The notes below the pieces were generated by a model. It had not been told where the DNA came from, made no database searches, and saw only the letters and a program-made list of their open reading frames with translations. A stretch of 64,000 bases of DNA from Chitinophagales bacterium (GTDB lineage Bacteria > Bacteroidota > Bacteroidia > Chitinophagales > Saprospiraceae). This document shows, one piece after another, positions 37,486 through 46,825 of the stretch. The DNA is taken from NCBI GenBank assembly GCA_017303475.1, contig JAFLBO010000024.1, positions 1 to 64,000 on the forward strand, given 5' to 3'. Made by a program: the position numbers and the translations under genes. How positions within the stretch are numbered: position 1 is the first letter of the stretch; each line of letters opens with the position of its first letter.

Positions 37486-39231
37486 TTACCATTTCAAGAC
37501 GATACTCTCTCCCGGATCCAATTCCAGCACTGTACCGCCAGGCAATCCCAGCGTTACAGGCTTAAGGCTCAGGTTGCCAAAGGCTGCCCAGGATTGCCCC
37601 TCCCGATCGAACAATACACGCCAAACTTCAGGCTGAAGCTCTTTTACCTCCCCTACCCGACTGCCCAGCACCCAAAGCGCCTCATCCAGTTCAGCTTGCT
37701 GAAGTTCTGAATATTGCCAAACAACATCAGAAGTGTACAGCATCTTGCCCAAAAGTGCATGGAATAACAACACTGTTTGTTGTTGGGTCAGACTGAGATG
37801 CTTACCGCCTGGCGATAAAGTAAACAGGTCGGGAGCATGCTGAAACATTCGGCCTTGCATTGGCCAACGGGATATCAGGCTTCGCAGGGAGGCCAATGCC
37901 CCGGAACGTTCCCTGTGTTGCAGAAAACCCGAAACCGGATTTACCCACTGATTGGAAACATCCGAACTTACCCGGCAATAATCTGCCACACCCAAAGCAG
38001 CGCCAAGCGGCACACCACAGGCGAGCATTTGTTTATGCCCCACCAACTGCCGCAAAAACATCATAGCTTCCCACATGACTCCCCCACGGGTTTTGCCCGG
38101 TGGCGGAGCCAGCGACACTGCATACAATCCGTCAAGTTTCAATAATTCAAATCCCCACTGATCCAGCATGCGGTGAAAAACGCCGCTCAGGTATTCTTTT
38201 ACTCCTTCCTGATAAAAATTGAGGGCATAATACCAACCTCCCCAACGCGGATTCCAACCGGCCTTAATAGCTTGTCCGTTTTTGTCCTTTAATACCCACT
38301 CCGGATTTCGGCGCAGGATTTCAGCTTGTGGGGCAGCCAGAAACGGCGCCAGCCACAATCCGGGTGAAAGGCCCTTGTTTTTGGCGCCAGCAGCCAAAGC
38401 GCCCATGCCGTTAGGAAAGGAGGAGCCGGCCGTAAGCCAATCGCCCAGATTGGACTGCCAACCGTCTTCTATCAGGAAAAAAGCAGGCCATTGCGGGGCT
38501 GCCGTGGATCTCCATTGTGCAAAACCTTCCATGTTTTCCTGCATAGCAGCTGCAGTAACTTGCTGTGGCAGCAGGTTTTTACTCGTCCAGCCCAGCGATG
38601 CCGGCGCATTTGTTGCGGTGATCTCTGCTGCCTTGCACCAGTCATCATACACTTTTTGTTCTGTGCCATCCGCCATCCATACATCAAGGGCAGGGAACGA
38701 GTGTTGCAACGCCAAACCATCCAGATCCTTGCGTACGGTAAACGAGCCGCTTGCCTGATCGTAAAGGAAAAGGGTAAAACCTGTGTGTTCGTTGAGGGAG
38801 CCTGCAAACAGGCCATGATCCAGGGCTGTGTCCTTCTTTATATAGGTATATGTCCAGGAATGTAATCGTCCTTTACCTCTGGGAATCCCCGAAATTCGTG
38901 TATCCCCCTCCCATTCATGGCGTTTGCGGGCAAAGTTTTTTATCCCCGGAATAGCATCAGTTACCTGTACCTGTCGAGTTTCGCTACAAGATTGAAACCC
39001 ATTGGCTAAAAACCTTGCACCTGCCGGCAACGGCAAATGAAACCGGAGTTCCAGTTTTTCGATGGTAACATCCTGCTTAGGATGCAGAAATATTACATAA
39101 CGGCCCAAAAGCCCGGAAACATCCGGTTCAAATTGAAAATCCACATAAATCTCCTCAAACGTATTAGCCCGGTTAGGCTTCAGTTCGTAGATTTTACCAT
39201 TAACCTGTAATATTGCTTCCCGAAACTGCAT
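37486..39231 (-). CDS. Alpha-galactosidase-like glycoside hydrolase (GH36 type)
   Basis: From ATG 39231 the protein has 581 residues; a TTG 30 bases upstream is less likely. It hydrolyses alpha-galactosides such as melibiose or raffinose if typical of the clan. Landmarks are LIEDGWQSNLGDW, the nucleophile Asp in LLKLDGLYAVS, and the acid/base Asp in YCRVSSDVSNQW. There is an N-terminal beta-sandwich (about residues 1-190) and a small C-terminal beta domain. No signal peptide is visible, so the enzyme is probably cytoplasmic. The specificity within GH36 cannot be read from sequence. Confidence 0.86.
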   Translation of the reverse strand: MQFREAILQVNGKIYELKPNRANTFEEIYVDFQFEPDVSGLLGRYVIFLHPKQDVTIEKLELRFHLPLPAGARFLANGFQSCSETRQVQVTDAIPGIKNFARKRHEWEGDTRISGIPRGKGRLHSWTYTYIKKDTALDHGLFAGSLNEHTGFTLFLYDQASGSFTVRKDLDGLALQHSFPALDVWMADGTEQKVYDDWCKAAEITATNAPASLGWTSKNLLPQQVTAAAMQENMEGFAQWRSTAAPQWPAFFLIEDGWQSNLGDWLTAGSSFPNGMGALAAGAKNKGLSPGLWLAPFLAAPQAEILRRNPEWVLKDKNGQAIKAGWNPRWGGWYYALNFYQEGVKEYLSGVFHRMLDQWGFELLKLDGLYAVSLAPPPGKTRGGVMWEAMMFLRQLVGHKQMLACGVPLGAALGVADYCRVSSDVSNQWVNPVSGFLQHRERSGALASLRSLISRWPMQGRMFQHAPDLFTLSPGGKHLSLTQQQTVLLFHALLGKMLYTSDVVWQYSELQQAELDEALWVLGSRVGEVKELQPEVWRVLFDREGQSWAAFGNLSLKPVTLGLPGGTVLELDPGESIVLKW

Positions 39232-39323
39232 GATCCAGATTTTGCACAAAGATAAAACCAATGACTACTATAATGGCGTCCCGATGAGACTGTGGGCTTC
39301 GACCACATACTGATTTCAGGTTT

Positions 39324-39331
39324 TATTTTTG
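39324..39331 (+). promoter_or_regulatory. -7 box of the outer-membrane barrel gene
   Basis: TATTTTTG matches TAnnTTTG 74 bases before the ATG at 39405. No TTG sits at the right distance upstream. The transcript leader would contain the tetranucleotide repeat at 39368-39400. Confidence 0.4.
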
Positions 39332-39367
39332 GATATCAGGTAAAAATAATCACGCTACACCCCCACC

Positions 39368-39400
39368 CACTCACTCACTCACTCACTCATTCACTCACTC
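39368..39400. repeat. CACT tetranucleotide repeat before a start codon
   Basis: About eight tandem CACT units, one of them changed to CATT, end four bases before the ATG at 39405. The same word, with the same CCCCCACTCACT junction, forms the arms of palindromic element B (40846-40955). It is effectively a single arm of that element. Confidence 0.85.
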
Positions 39401-39404
39401 TCCC

Positions 39405-40247
39405 ATGCGTCCATTCCTGCTTTTCTTTCTTTTATGCTTACACTACTCATCGTCTGGTCAGGTTTTTATGCGTCCGTTTGAAAACGCAGCGGCAATGGGC
39501 ATGGGAGGCGCAACGGTAGCACTTCCGGGCTTGTCGGCAGGTTTGGCCAATGAGGGTCAATTAGGCCTGGGTACGAGATTGGGATTTTTTGCAGGCACGG
39601 CGTTGCCTTATGGGATTGAGGGTTGGCAGAGTGCTCATTTTCAAGGCCTTGCAGGTATTGGCAAATATGGTGGCGCCGGACTGAGTATAGATCATTCCGG
39701 AACGGAGGATTATCGGGAGCAGCGCTTTAAACTGGCTTACGGAAGGAGATTGGCAGAGACTTTTTACCTGGGTGGAAGCGCAGATGTGTTGCGTGCATCA
39801 GCGCCTGAGTATGGCTCTTTAACTATGGCTACCTTTAGTTTAAGCGTATTGGCCAGAGCCCTGCCGAAAGTCTGGATAGGCGCGCGCGTGCAGAACCCTT
39901 TACAACAAAAAATTGGCGAAGACCTGATACCTACTGTGCTTAGAATTGGCGCTGTCTGGAGAGCATCCGATTTGTTTTCCCTCAGTTTTGAAACCGAAAA
40001 AGACCTCGAGCGAAAAGCTTTGATAAAGGCCGGATTGGTGTACCAACCTTTACCTTTGCTGCTCATTCGAGCCGGTATGCGCAGCAACGAAATCACCCGC
40101 ATGGCTTTCGGCGCCGGCCTCCGACTCAAAAACCGCCTGGCTATTGATCTGGCTTCGGAATGGCACCCGAGTCTGGGACTCACGCCCTCGGCGATGGTAT
40201 CCTGGATGGTGAATGAGCCCCGTCCTTCAGGGCAGGGAAAAAAATGA
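39405..40247 (+). CDS. Outer-membrane beta-barrel protein, PorV/FadL-like
   Basis: A 280-residue protein with a signal peptide (cut after SSSGQ). The start of the mature part, FENAAAMGMGGATVALPG, is like PorV, PorQ and UPF0164 proteins. It is followed by alternating strand patterns and no enzymatic motif. PorV-type barrels carry T9SS cargo to the surface, but whether this one does is uncertain. The start follows a tetranucleotide repeat that could alter translation by slippage. It is probably transcribed with rfbC (52 bases downstream). Confidence 0.68.
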   Translation: MRPFLLFFLLCLHYSSSGQVFMRPFENAAAMGMGGATVALPGLSAGLANEGQLGLGTRLGFFAGTALPYGIEGWQSAHFQGLAGIGKYGGAGLSIDHSGTEDYREQRFKLAYGRRLAETFYLGGSADVLRASAPEYGSLTMATFSLSVLARALPKVWIGARVQNPLQQKIGEDLIPTVLRIGAVWRASDLFSLSFETEKDLERKALIKAGLVYQPLPLLLIRAGMRSNEITRMAFGAGLRLKNRLAIDLASEWHPSLGLTPSAMVSWMVNEPRPSGQGKK

Positions 40248-40299
40248 TTATTACCCCATCCTTCATGATGGGGATAACAATGAAAAAAATGGTTATTGC

Positions 40300-40845
40300 A
40301 TGCCTGTTACCACAACACCTATTTCTGGTCTTTTAGTTTTTGAACCCGCTGTTTTTCAGGATGAGCGTGGTTATTTTTTCGAAAGTTATAATCGTAAAAC
40401 CTGGGCTGCCGCCGGTATAACTACGGAGTTTGTACAGGATAACCAGGCTCGTTCTACTAAAGGGGTATTGCGCGGATTGCATTATCAGGTTGGCGATATG
40501 GCACAGGCTAAATTGGTTCGGGTGGTGGAAGGTGAAGTGCTGGATGTGGCAGTAGACCTGCGGGAAGATTCGCCCACACTGGGACATTGGTTCAGCATCC
40601 GCCTGAGTGCCGAAAACAAAAAACAATTGCTGGTGCCCCGAGGCTTCGCTCACGGATATGTGGTGCTGAGCGATACTGCTGAGTTCGTGTACAAATGCGA
40701 CAACTTCTACTCCAAAGCCCACGAAGGCGGCATCCGCTTCGATGATCCGGCCCTCAACATCAACTGGGAGTTTGATTTGTCGGAAGTACTGGTATCAGAA
40801 AAAGATCTGCTCCTCCCAGGATTCGAAGATAGGAGAAGTGAGTGA
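40300..40845 (+). CDS. rfbC: dTDP-4-dehydrorhamnose 3,5-epimerase (RfbC/RmlC)
   Basis: RfbC epimerises dTDP-4-keto-6-deoxyglucose at C3 and C5, the third step to dTDP-L-rhamnose. From ATG 40300 the protein has 181 residues, the normal length; an upstream ATG (40213) would overlap the previous gene and add 29 unrelated residues. Motifs are FQDERGYFFESYN, QDNQARSTKGVLRGLHYQ, VRVVEGEVLDVAVDLR and VPRGFAHGYVVLSD (cupin with the catalytic His). The stop codon lies in the GTGAGTGAATGA tandem arm of element B, so the C-terminus (DRRSE) runs into the repeat. Confidence 0.96.
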   Translation: MPVTTTPISGLLVFEPAVFQDERGYFFESYNRKTWAAAGITTEFVQDNQARSTKGVLRGLHYQVGDMAQAKLVRVVEGEVLDVAVDLREDSPTLGHWFSIRLSAENKKQLLVPRGFAHGYVVLSDTAEFVYKCDNFYSKAHEGGIRFDDPALNINWEFDLSEVLVSEKDLLLPGFEDRRSE

Positions 40846-40955
40846 ATGAGTGAATGAGTGAGTGAGTGGGGGTTACCACTAAGCCACAGAGGGCACTAAG
40901 GAGAATCTTTCTTAGTGTCCTCTGTGGCTTAGTGGTAACCCCCACTCACTCACTC
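40846..40955. repeat. Intergenic palindromic element B
   Basis: Arms of 45 bases (40856-40900 and 40911-40955) match as an inverted repeat with one mismatch. Each holds GAGTGAGTGAGTGGGGG, then a TTACCACTAAGCCACAGAGG segment. The loop is ten bases. Before the left arm are further GTGA/ATGA words from 40839. TGA occurs every four bases, so all three frames are stopped on each strand. The stop codons of rfbC (40843) and the RND gene (40954-40956) are the first of these. Confidence 0.9.
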
Positions 40956-43900
40956 AAATCTTCGGCGCCAACATTTTGTACAATACTGGCGTGACTATCC
41001 TGGACAACAGGGTACTGGATATTAGACCACCGATAAGCACGTATGCCAGTGGCGAATACAAAGGATTTTCTTCCACTGCGATGGGCAACAACCCACCAAT
41101 GGCCGTAAGGGAAGTGAGCAAAATGGGCACAAAACGTATCTCGCCAGCTTCCTGGATGGCATCATCGAGGGAGCGCCCCTCTTCCCTGAGCTGATTGGTA
41201 AAATCAACCAGCAAAATAGAGTTTTTCACTTCTATACCCATCAAGGCGATCAAACCCACTACTACAGTGAAGGAGAATGGATAGCCCGTGGCCAACAACA
41301 TTAATATGGCGCCAATGATCCCCAACGGAATAACCGACAACACAATAATGGTGCTCTTGAAGGTCCGGAATTCCAGGATCAATACTGCCAGCAATCCAAA
41401 AATGGTGAGCAGGATGATAGGTCCCATACCGCCAAAAGAACGCTCGGCACTTTCTACATCGCCAGCCATTCGGTAGGAATAACCGGATGGCATGTCCATT
41501 TCAGCCATTTTTTTGCTCAAATCGCGGTTGAGTTCGGCAGATAAATAGCCGGTTTTCACAAAAGCAGTTACAGCCGTAAATCGCTCTTTATCGTAATGCT
41601 GAATGTAATTTGGCGAAGGTTGGAATACAATTTGGGCTACCTGACTGAGCGGAATAGCCGTACCTGGAATGTTGTTGATGTAGAGTTTATTCAGCACATC
41701 AAGCGTGGCCGTAGCGCCGGTTTTCGGCACGGTAACCATCAGATTGTACTCTTCTCCATCCTGTTCGGAAGTAAAAGAACCCATCGGAATACCGGCAATG
41801 GCCAACCGCACCATTCGGTCAATTTCAGCCACCGGAATGCCCATGGTGGCTGCTTTTTCTTTGTTGATCTTGATTTTCAGGTCGGTTTTGATGGTGGCAA
41901 TAGGGTTATCAATATAAATAGTACCCTCTGTGGCTCCAAGCAGGTTTTCTACCCTGCCGGCAATACTCCGCAAAGAATCCAGGTTTTCACCAAAAATCCG
42001 AATCGCGATAGGCGCTTCAATAGGTGGCCCCTGTTCAAAATCCTTCACGTTGATGACCGCTCCGGGAACGTTATTAAGCTTTTCGCGCAGCTCATCAATC
42101 AGGGCAATTTTTACCGGTGGTGGTGTTTTTTCCTGCAATTGCACAAAAATCTGAGCATAATCAAACGATTCAACCTCACGGATCACATTGTAATAAATAC
42201 GCGGATTACCCCGACCCACATTGGTGGCAAACCAGGTGATCTGCGCCTTTCCACCTGTGTACCTGGAAACCGGTTGCACTGAATCAGGCAACAAATGGTG
42301 TTGCCTGAACTCCGGCGCCACATACTCCTGCAACACAGAGTCTACAATAGCCGCAATCTGGTTGGTTTGCTCCAGATTGGTTCCCACTGATGCATCCACA
42401 TCAATATAAAACATCGGACGCTCACTGGCCGGGAACACCGCAAAACCTGCTTTGCCGGCCAGACTCAGTACCCCAAAAAATATCAGCGCCGCAACCGCCA
42501 TCGAAGTTTTAGGATACTCCAATGATTTGTGCAATAAACGCGCATACGTGCCGGAAATAAGCCATTTCAAGCCGCGAAGGAACAAATTACCCCGCGGATC
42601 GTGATGCTCCGCCAGAATACGGCTACCCAAAAATGGCACGATGGTAAGCGACACAAACAAGGATGCCAATACACACAACACTACTGCCAGGGGCAAGGAA
42701 CGGATGAAATCGCCGGAGGCTTCAGGCAAAAACACCAGAGGCAAAAAAGCCAGCACCAGTGTGGCTGTGCAGCCCAAAACCGCCAGGCCAATCTGTTTGG
42801 TAGCCAGAATAGCCGCCTCACGTCGGGAGTGGCCCTCCCGCAGCCACCTTTCTATATTTTCTACCACCACAATACTGTCGTCTACCAATATCCCTAGAGC
42901 GATAATTAACCCTACAATACTCAACTGATTCAACGAATACCCCATCTGATCCAGGGCAAACAGGCCTATGGCAATACTCAGCGGAATAGAAATCATCACC
43001 ACCAGCGAAGCGCGCCAGCCAAGGGGCAACAAGGTGAGTAACACCAGCAAAATGGCAATCCCGAAATCCTTGGCAAAACGTCCCAAGCGCTTGCTTACCG
43101 AGTCGTTTTGATCAAAAACGCGGGCATAATCCATATTTTTAGGCAGCTCCGCCTGCCAGGCCGCTACCTTGTCGTTCACCTGTTTTCCCACCACCGAGAT
43201 ATTTTGCTCATCTTTCATGCGGGCAGTTACCCACACGCATCGGGTGCCGTTCACACGCGCCAGATGTCGGTTTTCCTCATATGCCCAGTCTACCTCCGCC
43301 AGATCGCGCAGGTAAAGCACCCTGCCATTCTGGCCGTTGACAAGTGTATTGCGTACTTCTTCAATACTCTGATAATCGCCACTGGTTTCCACATTGAAGG
43401 TACGTTTGCCCACTTCCACCGAACCGCCTGGAATACTCACATTTTCGCTTTGAAGTGCGCCCAGCACCCTGCTTACCGGTATATTTTCAGCAGCCATTTT
43501 GGGCAAATTCAGGGCTATACGCAGTTCCCGTTTGGGATATCCCCAGGTATCGGCGGCCTTGATGCCCGGTATTTTTTCCAGACTCTCCTCCAAGGCTTCC
43601 GCCTGGGTGCGCAACTCTGCCCAGGAGGCATTTTCAGAAATAATGGCGCCCTGCAAAATGGCTACGTCCGAGGAGGAAAACTTTTGAATCTGAAGCCGGT
43701 AAATATCATCCGGCAATTCCGCGCGGGCAGCATTCACCTCCCGGATTACCTCATCGTATTTTTTATCTGCGTCTTCACCATGTTTGAATTCGATGGTTAG
43801 GATCATTACGCCGTTGAACGACAGAGACCGCATACGGTCAATGTTTTCCAGAGCGCCCAGGCGCGACTCCAGTTTATCGGTTATTTTGTCTTCCATTTCC

Positions 43901-44070
43901 GCCGGACCGGCGCCTGGATAAACCACCACCACATTATAGCCTGGAGGTGCAAATTTGGGGTCTTCTGCACGGGGCATGTTGAACATAGAGCCCAGCCCCA
44001 GAGCCATCACGAAGCAAAATATGATGAAAGTGAACTGTGAGTTCTTGACTGAGAATTCAGCGATTTTCAT
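40954..44070 (-). CDS. RND efflux permease (AcrB-like)
   Basis: From ATG 44070 the protein has 1,038 residues; a TTG 21 bases upstream is possible. It is a proton-driven inner-membrane exporter of drugs or other small molecules. Features are the first helix (FTFIIFCFVMALGLGSMF), two large periplasmic loops and the central helices, with the proton-relay Asp in IIALGILVDDSIVVVENIER, and the second helix set (LIALMGIEVKNSILLVDF). It is the last gene of tetR - tolC-like - adaptor - permease on the minus strand. The nearest relatives look like the metabolite/multidrug (HAE) type, not heavy-metal CzcA; the substrate is unknown. Confidence 0.94.
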   Translation of the reverse strand: MKIAEFSVKNSQFTFIIFCFVMALGLGSMFNMPRAEDPKFAPPGYNVVVVYPGAGPAEMEDKITDKLESRLGALENIDRMRSLSFNGVMILTIEFKHGEDADKKYDEVIREVNAARAELPDDIYRLQIQKFSSSDVAILQGAIISENASWAELRTQAEALEESLEKIPGIKAADTWGYPKRELRIALNLPKMAAENIPVSRVLGALQSENVSIPGGSVEVGKRTFNVETSGDYQSIEEVRNTLVNGQNGRVLYLRDLAEVDWAYEENRHLARVNGTRCVWVTARMKDEQNISVVGKQVNDKVAAWQAELPKNMDYARVFDQNDSVSKRLGRFAKDFGIAILLVLLTLLPLGWRASLVVMISIPLSIAIGLFALDQMGYSLNQLSIVGLIIALGILVDDSIVVVENIERWLREGHSRREAAILATKQIGLAVLGCTATLVLAFLPLVFLPEASGDFIRSLPLAVVLCVLASLFVSLTIVPFLGSRILAEHHDPRGNLFLRGLKWLISGTYARLLHKSLEYPKTSMAVAALIFFGVLSLAGKAGFAVFPASERPMFYIDVDASVGTNLEQTNQIAAIVDSVLQEYVAPEFRQHHLLPDSVQPVSRYTGGKAQITWFATNVGRGNPRIYYNVIREVESFDYAQIFVQLQEKTPPPVKIALIDELREKLNNVPGAVINVKDFEQGPPIEAPIAIRIFGENLDSLRSIAGRVENLLGATEGTIYIDNPIATIKTDLKIKINKEKAATMGIPVAEIDRMVRLAIAGIPMGSFTSEQDGEEYNLMVTVPKTGATATLDVLNKLYINNIPGTAIPLSQVAQIVFQPSPNYIQHYDKERFTAVTAFVKTGYLSAELNRDLSKKMAEMDMPSGYSYRMAGDVESAERSFGGMGPIILLTIFGLLAVLILEFRTFKSTIIVLSVIPLGIIGAILMLLATGYPFSFTVVVGLIALMGIEVKNSILLVDFTNQLREEGRSLDDAIQEAGEIRFVPILLTSLTAIGGLLPIAVEENPLYSPLAYVLIGGLISSTLLSRIVTPVLYKMLAPKI

Positions 44071-44134
44071 AAGCCTAAGGTGGCTGAACAAGCCATTTTA
44101 CGAGGTTGAAAGAGAAAAATAAGGACTGTTGAGC

Positions 44135-45244
44135 CTAGCGTCCACTGTCTGATTGTCCTGCAGTTTGCTTCCGCACTTTTTTCTTTTCGTTGAGGTATGG
44201 AGCTCCACTGGTTACCACCTCGGTTACCCCCTCCAAGCCGGAAGCAATTACAGCCTGATTCCCTTCCATAAACGCCACCTTGACAGACAGTTTTTTTACA
44301 CTTTCACCATCCGGCTGAATGGCAAAAACAAAGGCTTCCTGGCCGTTTCCTTCCACCAGCGCTTCAACAGGAATCATGGTATATGCCCTTGACTGCGAAG
44401 GCTTTATAGCTACTTCAGCAAACAAACCCGGGGCAAAACGCTTGCCCTGTGGTTGTATCCGGATTTCTACCGGATAGAGCCCGCTGGCTGGATCGGCGGC
44501 TGGCGCCAGATCGGTAATTTTCCCCTGGAAAAGTGTTCCTTCATAAGCATCCATACGCACCTCTGCCGGCATGCCCAGGTTCAGTCTGGCCCAGTCTCTG
44601 TCGCTTACGTTTATCTGCACTACCCAATCGTTGGCGCCGGTTTCAAACAGCACGAACATAGGCATACCCGGACCGGTGATTTCCCCTTCATTGGCCAGTT
44701 TTTTGATAATTTTGCCAGCTCTGGTTGCGCGGATTTCGGCGTATTGCTGGTTGAAAGTAGCAATGCGCACTGTTTCTTTAGCCACATCCCGACCGGTAGT
44801 CGCATTTTGCAATAGTTCAAGCGTAGCACTGCTGTCGCGGTACAAGCCCTCCACCCGGGAAAGATCGCGTTCGGCTTTGGTTAAGCCTTGCTGGGCCTGA
44901 GCCACCTGCGCGTCGATTTCTGTTTTATCCAATACTGCCAGCAGTTGCCCGGCCCGCACCATATCGCCTTCATCAACATAGATTTTGCGGATAACCCCTC
45001 CAATTTTAAAGGATAGCCGTTGTTCGGCCGATGAGGTAAGGATGCCGCTGGACGTAATGGGCAGCGATATGCTTTTTTGTTGCACAGCAGCAGTATAAAC
45101 CGGAATGCGTTCATCGGCCAGAGTGGGCGCCGCATCGGTGGATGGCTGGGAGCCGCAGCCGCCCAGGAGGAAGCAAAGCCCTGAGATAGCCAAAAGCGCC
45201 AATATGGCGGGGAGAAACACTTTTTTGAAGGATAAAGTATCCAT
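44135..45244 (-). CDS. RND efflux periplasmic adaptor lipoprotein
   Basis: A 369-residue membrane fusion protein linking the RND pump to the outer-membrane channel. The lipobox is LLGGC (Cys 30). The lipoyl/barrel-sandwich strand (GGVIRKIYVDEGDMVRAGQLLAVLD) is followed by a helical hairpin (AQVAQAQQGLTKAERDLSRVEGL), the second lipoyl half (IRATRAGKIIKKLANEGEI) and beta-barrel and membrane-proximal parts. It lies 64 bases upstream of the permease and downstream of the TolC-like gene, clearly one operon. Confidence 0.94.
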   Translation of the reverse strand: MDTLSFKKVFLPAILALLAISGLCFLLGGCGSQPSTDAAPTLADERIPVYTAAVQQKSISLPITSSGILTSSAEQRLSFKIGGVIRKIYVDEGDMVRAGQLLAVLDKTEIDAQVAQAQQGLTKAERDLSRVEGLYRDSSATLELLQNATTGRDVAKETVRIATFNQQYAEIRATRAGKIIKKLANEGEITGPGMPMFVLFETGANDWVVQINVSDRDWARLNLGMPAEVRMDAYEGTLFQGKITDLAPAADPASGLYPVEIRIQPQGKRFAPGLFAEVAIKPSQSRAYTMIPVEALVEGNGQEAFVFAIQPDGESVKKLSVKVAFMEGNQAVIASGLEGVTEVVTSGAPYLNEKKKVRKQTAGQSDSGR

Positions 45245-45286
45245 ATTGAGGGTGTTGAGCTTGTGATTAGGTTATATGATTCTGGG

Positions 45287-45358
45287 TTATTGTTGTGACA
45301 GTTGCAACACCGAATTTTGGTGATGCTGTAATCGCTGCTGGATGGTTTCTTTGTTCAT
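45287..45358 (-). CDS. Possible 23-residue micro-ORF between efflux genes
   Basis: In the gap between the TolC-like gene and the adaptor lies an ATG-TAA frame coding a very Gln-rich peptide (MNKETIQQRLQHHQNSVLQL and three more residues) with an amphipathic pattern. There is no homology I recognise and no ribosome-binding site, but this phylum rarely uses one. It is either a small pump-associated peptide, a leader controlling adaptor translation, or chance. Confidence 0.25.
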   Translation of the reverse strand: MNKETIQQRLQHHQNSVLQLSQQ

Positions 45359-45371
45359 AGGAAACAAGGTT

Positions 45372-46778
45372 TTAGATGCCAGCTGCTTTTTTCAGTGCAG
45401 CTTCTTTCAAAAGCACTTCCGACCAGGCAATCACTTGTTGTAATCGGGCGGCTGTTACGCGGTTTTGTGCATCCAGGTATTCCAGTAATAATGCCTGTCC
45501 GGCGCGGTATTTATTATTGACAATCCGAAAGGTTTCCTCAGCGGCACGCAAGCCAACAGAGCTGGATTGAAAACTGTTTTGCGCGGCTTCCAGGTCGTGC
45601 CAGGCGGCCGTTACCTGCAGAGTAATTTGTTGTTCAACGAGTTCGGTTTTAGCCCGAACTGTTTCAGCCTGCAGACGCGCCTCCTGGGTTTTGGAGCGCC
45701 TTAGACCGCCATCAAACAAGTCGTACGACAAACCAACCTGGGCCAGCACATAGGCTTGTTCCTTGCTGAATGTATAACCAAAGCCCTGAAAACCGAAAGA
45801 GCCTCCGAGGTACAGATCAGGCAATTTCAGGTTGGCATTGTTGCGACGCACATCAGTTTCAGCAGCCAGCTGGCCGGCTTTGAGCGCATCCAGTTCATGC
45901 CTGTTTTCCAGGCTTTGCGCTACCAGATCCTGGGGTTGATAAACCGGAACTGGCATTTTCAGCAGCGCAGAATCAACCTCTATGGGTGCGTTTAACTCCT
46001 TGTTGAGCAAAAAATTGAAATAGGCTTGTACGTTCTCCTGCTGTCGGCGCAGAGTGTAAATTTCATTGTCGGCCTTGCTGAGTTCGTAATCTGCGGTAGC
46101 CACTATATCGCGGGTGGCGACATTGTTTTTCACCAGGCTTTCATTGAACCGGCGAAGCTCAGTGAGCACCGTGCGGGTATTGAGCCATATTTTTTCCGCT
46201 TCGAGGGTGCGCAGATATTGCAGGTAAGCTTCAGTAATCTGGTATCGAAGATCATGGGTTCCGGCCGCCTTTTCCGCTGTTTTGCTGCTGAGCAAATGTT
46301 GTTGAATTTGCCGGTTATACTTCAGGTCGGAATTGAACACCGGATAGGCAAAGGAAATTTTGGTTTCGTGGAAGTTGTTGGGCAGGAACTGAATCTGCTG
46401 ATTCTCCAGCGTTGGAAAAACCCCTGGCACCACGCCGGGTGGAAGGTTGCCGGGAACGGCATTTAGCGCATTCAGGTTGCCATATACATTGTTCAGTAGA
46501 TCGCCGATGGGGAAATCAATTTTCCGGCCACCGGCAGCAACCGTGTAATTGGCGTCGAAAGTGAATTTAGGCATTCCCAGGGCATTTGCCTGCCGGAGCA
46601 ACTCCTGCTGACGGGAAATATCCAGACCTTGTTGTTTGAGTTGGAGACTGGTTTGAAGTCCTTCCTGAACATATCGCTCCAGAATAGCCGATTGCGCACG
46701 TAAATCAGGAGTAGACAACAACAAACCAATCAGCAACAGAACAGTTGTAAAAAATAGGTTGGGCAGAGTATAACGCAT
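45372..46778 (-). CDS. TolC-family outer-membrane efflux channel
   Basis: A 468-residue outer membrane factor with a signal peptide (cut after DLRAQ). Two OEP repeats are present: long coiled helices (GLDISRQQELLRQANALGMPKF; later AEKAAGTHDLRYQITEAYLQYL and LVEQQITLQVTAAWHDLEAAQ) alternating with strands such as LGGSFGFQGFGY. It is the first gene of the efflux operon after tetR, and a terminator plus an operator-like site lie just upstream. It should form the exit duct for the adaptor and permease that follow. Confidence 0.94.
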   Translation of the reverse strand: MRYTLPNLFFTTVLLLIGLLLSTPDLRAQSAILERYVQEGLQTSLQLKQQGLDISRQQELLRQANALGMPKFTFDANYTVAAGGRKIDFPIGDLLNNVYGNLNALNAVPGNLPPGVVPGVFPTLENQQIQFLPNNFHETKISFAYPVFNSDLKYNRQIQQHLLSSKTAEKAAGTHDLRYQITEAYLQYLRTLEAEKIWLNTRTVLTELRRFNESLVKNNVATRDIVATADYELSKADNEIYTLRRQQENVQAYFNFLLNKELNAPIEVDSALLKMPVPVYQPQDLVAQSLENRHELDALKAGQLAAETDVRRNNANLKLPDLYLGGSFGFQGFGYTFSKEQAYVLAQVGLSYDLFDGGLRRSKTQEARLQAETVRAKTELVEQQITLQVTAAWHDLEAAQNSFQSSSVGLRAAEETFRIVNNKYRAGQALLLEYLDAQNRVTAARLQQVIAWSEVLLKEAALKKAAGI

Positions 46779-46800
46779 AAGACAAAAACAACTTTTAGAA

Positions 46801-46817
46801 ACTGAACAGCGTTTATT
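46801..46817. promoter_or_regulatory. Second, degenerate TetR operator before the efflux operon
   Basis: ACTGAACAGCGTTTATT matches the tetR-promoter palindrome ACTAAACACTGTTTAGT at 13 of 17 bases. It lies 23 bases upstream of the TolC-like start. A weak promoter (TTG 46828-46826; TCAGTTTC about 46806-46799, minus strand) surrounds it, in the same layout as at tetR. Confidence 0.5.
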
Positions 46818-46825
46818 GACGGTAC

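Noticed and set aside
40760..40945. 61-residue minus-strand frame (TTKPQRTQRK-like)
   Set aside because: This peptide type is the usual translation of the CCACAGAGG-type intergenic word, not a gene.
41596..42282. 228-residue plus-strand frame within the RND permease
   Set aside because: Antisense shadow; the permease frame has full family motifs.
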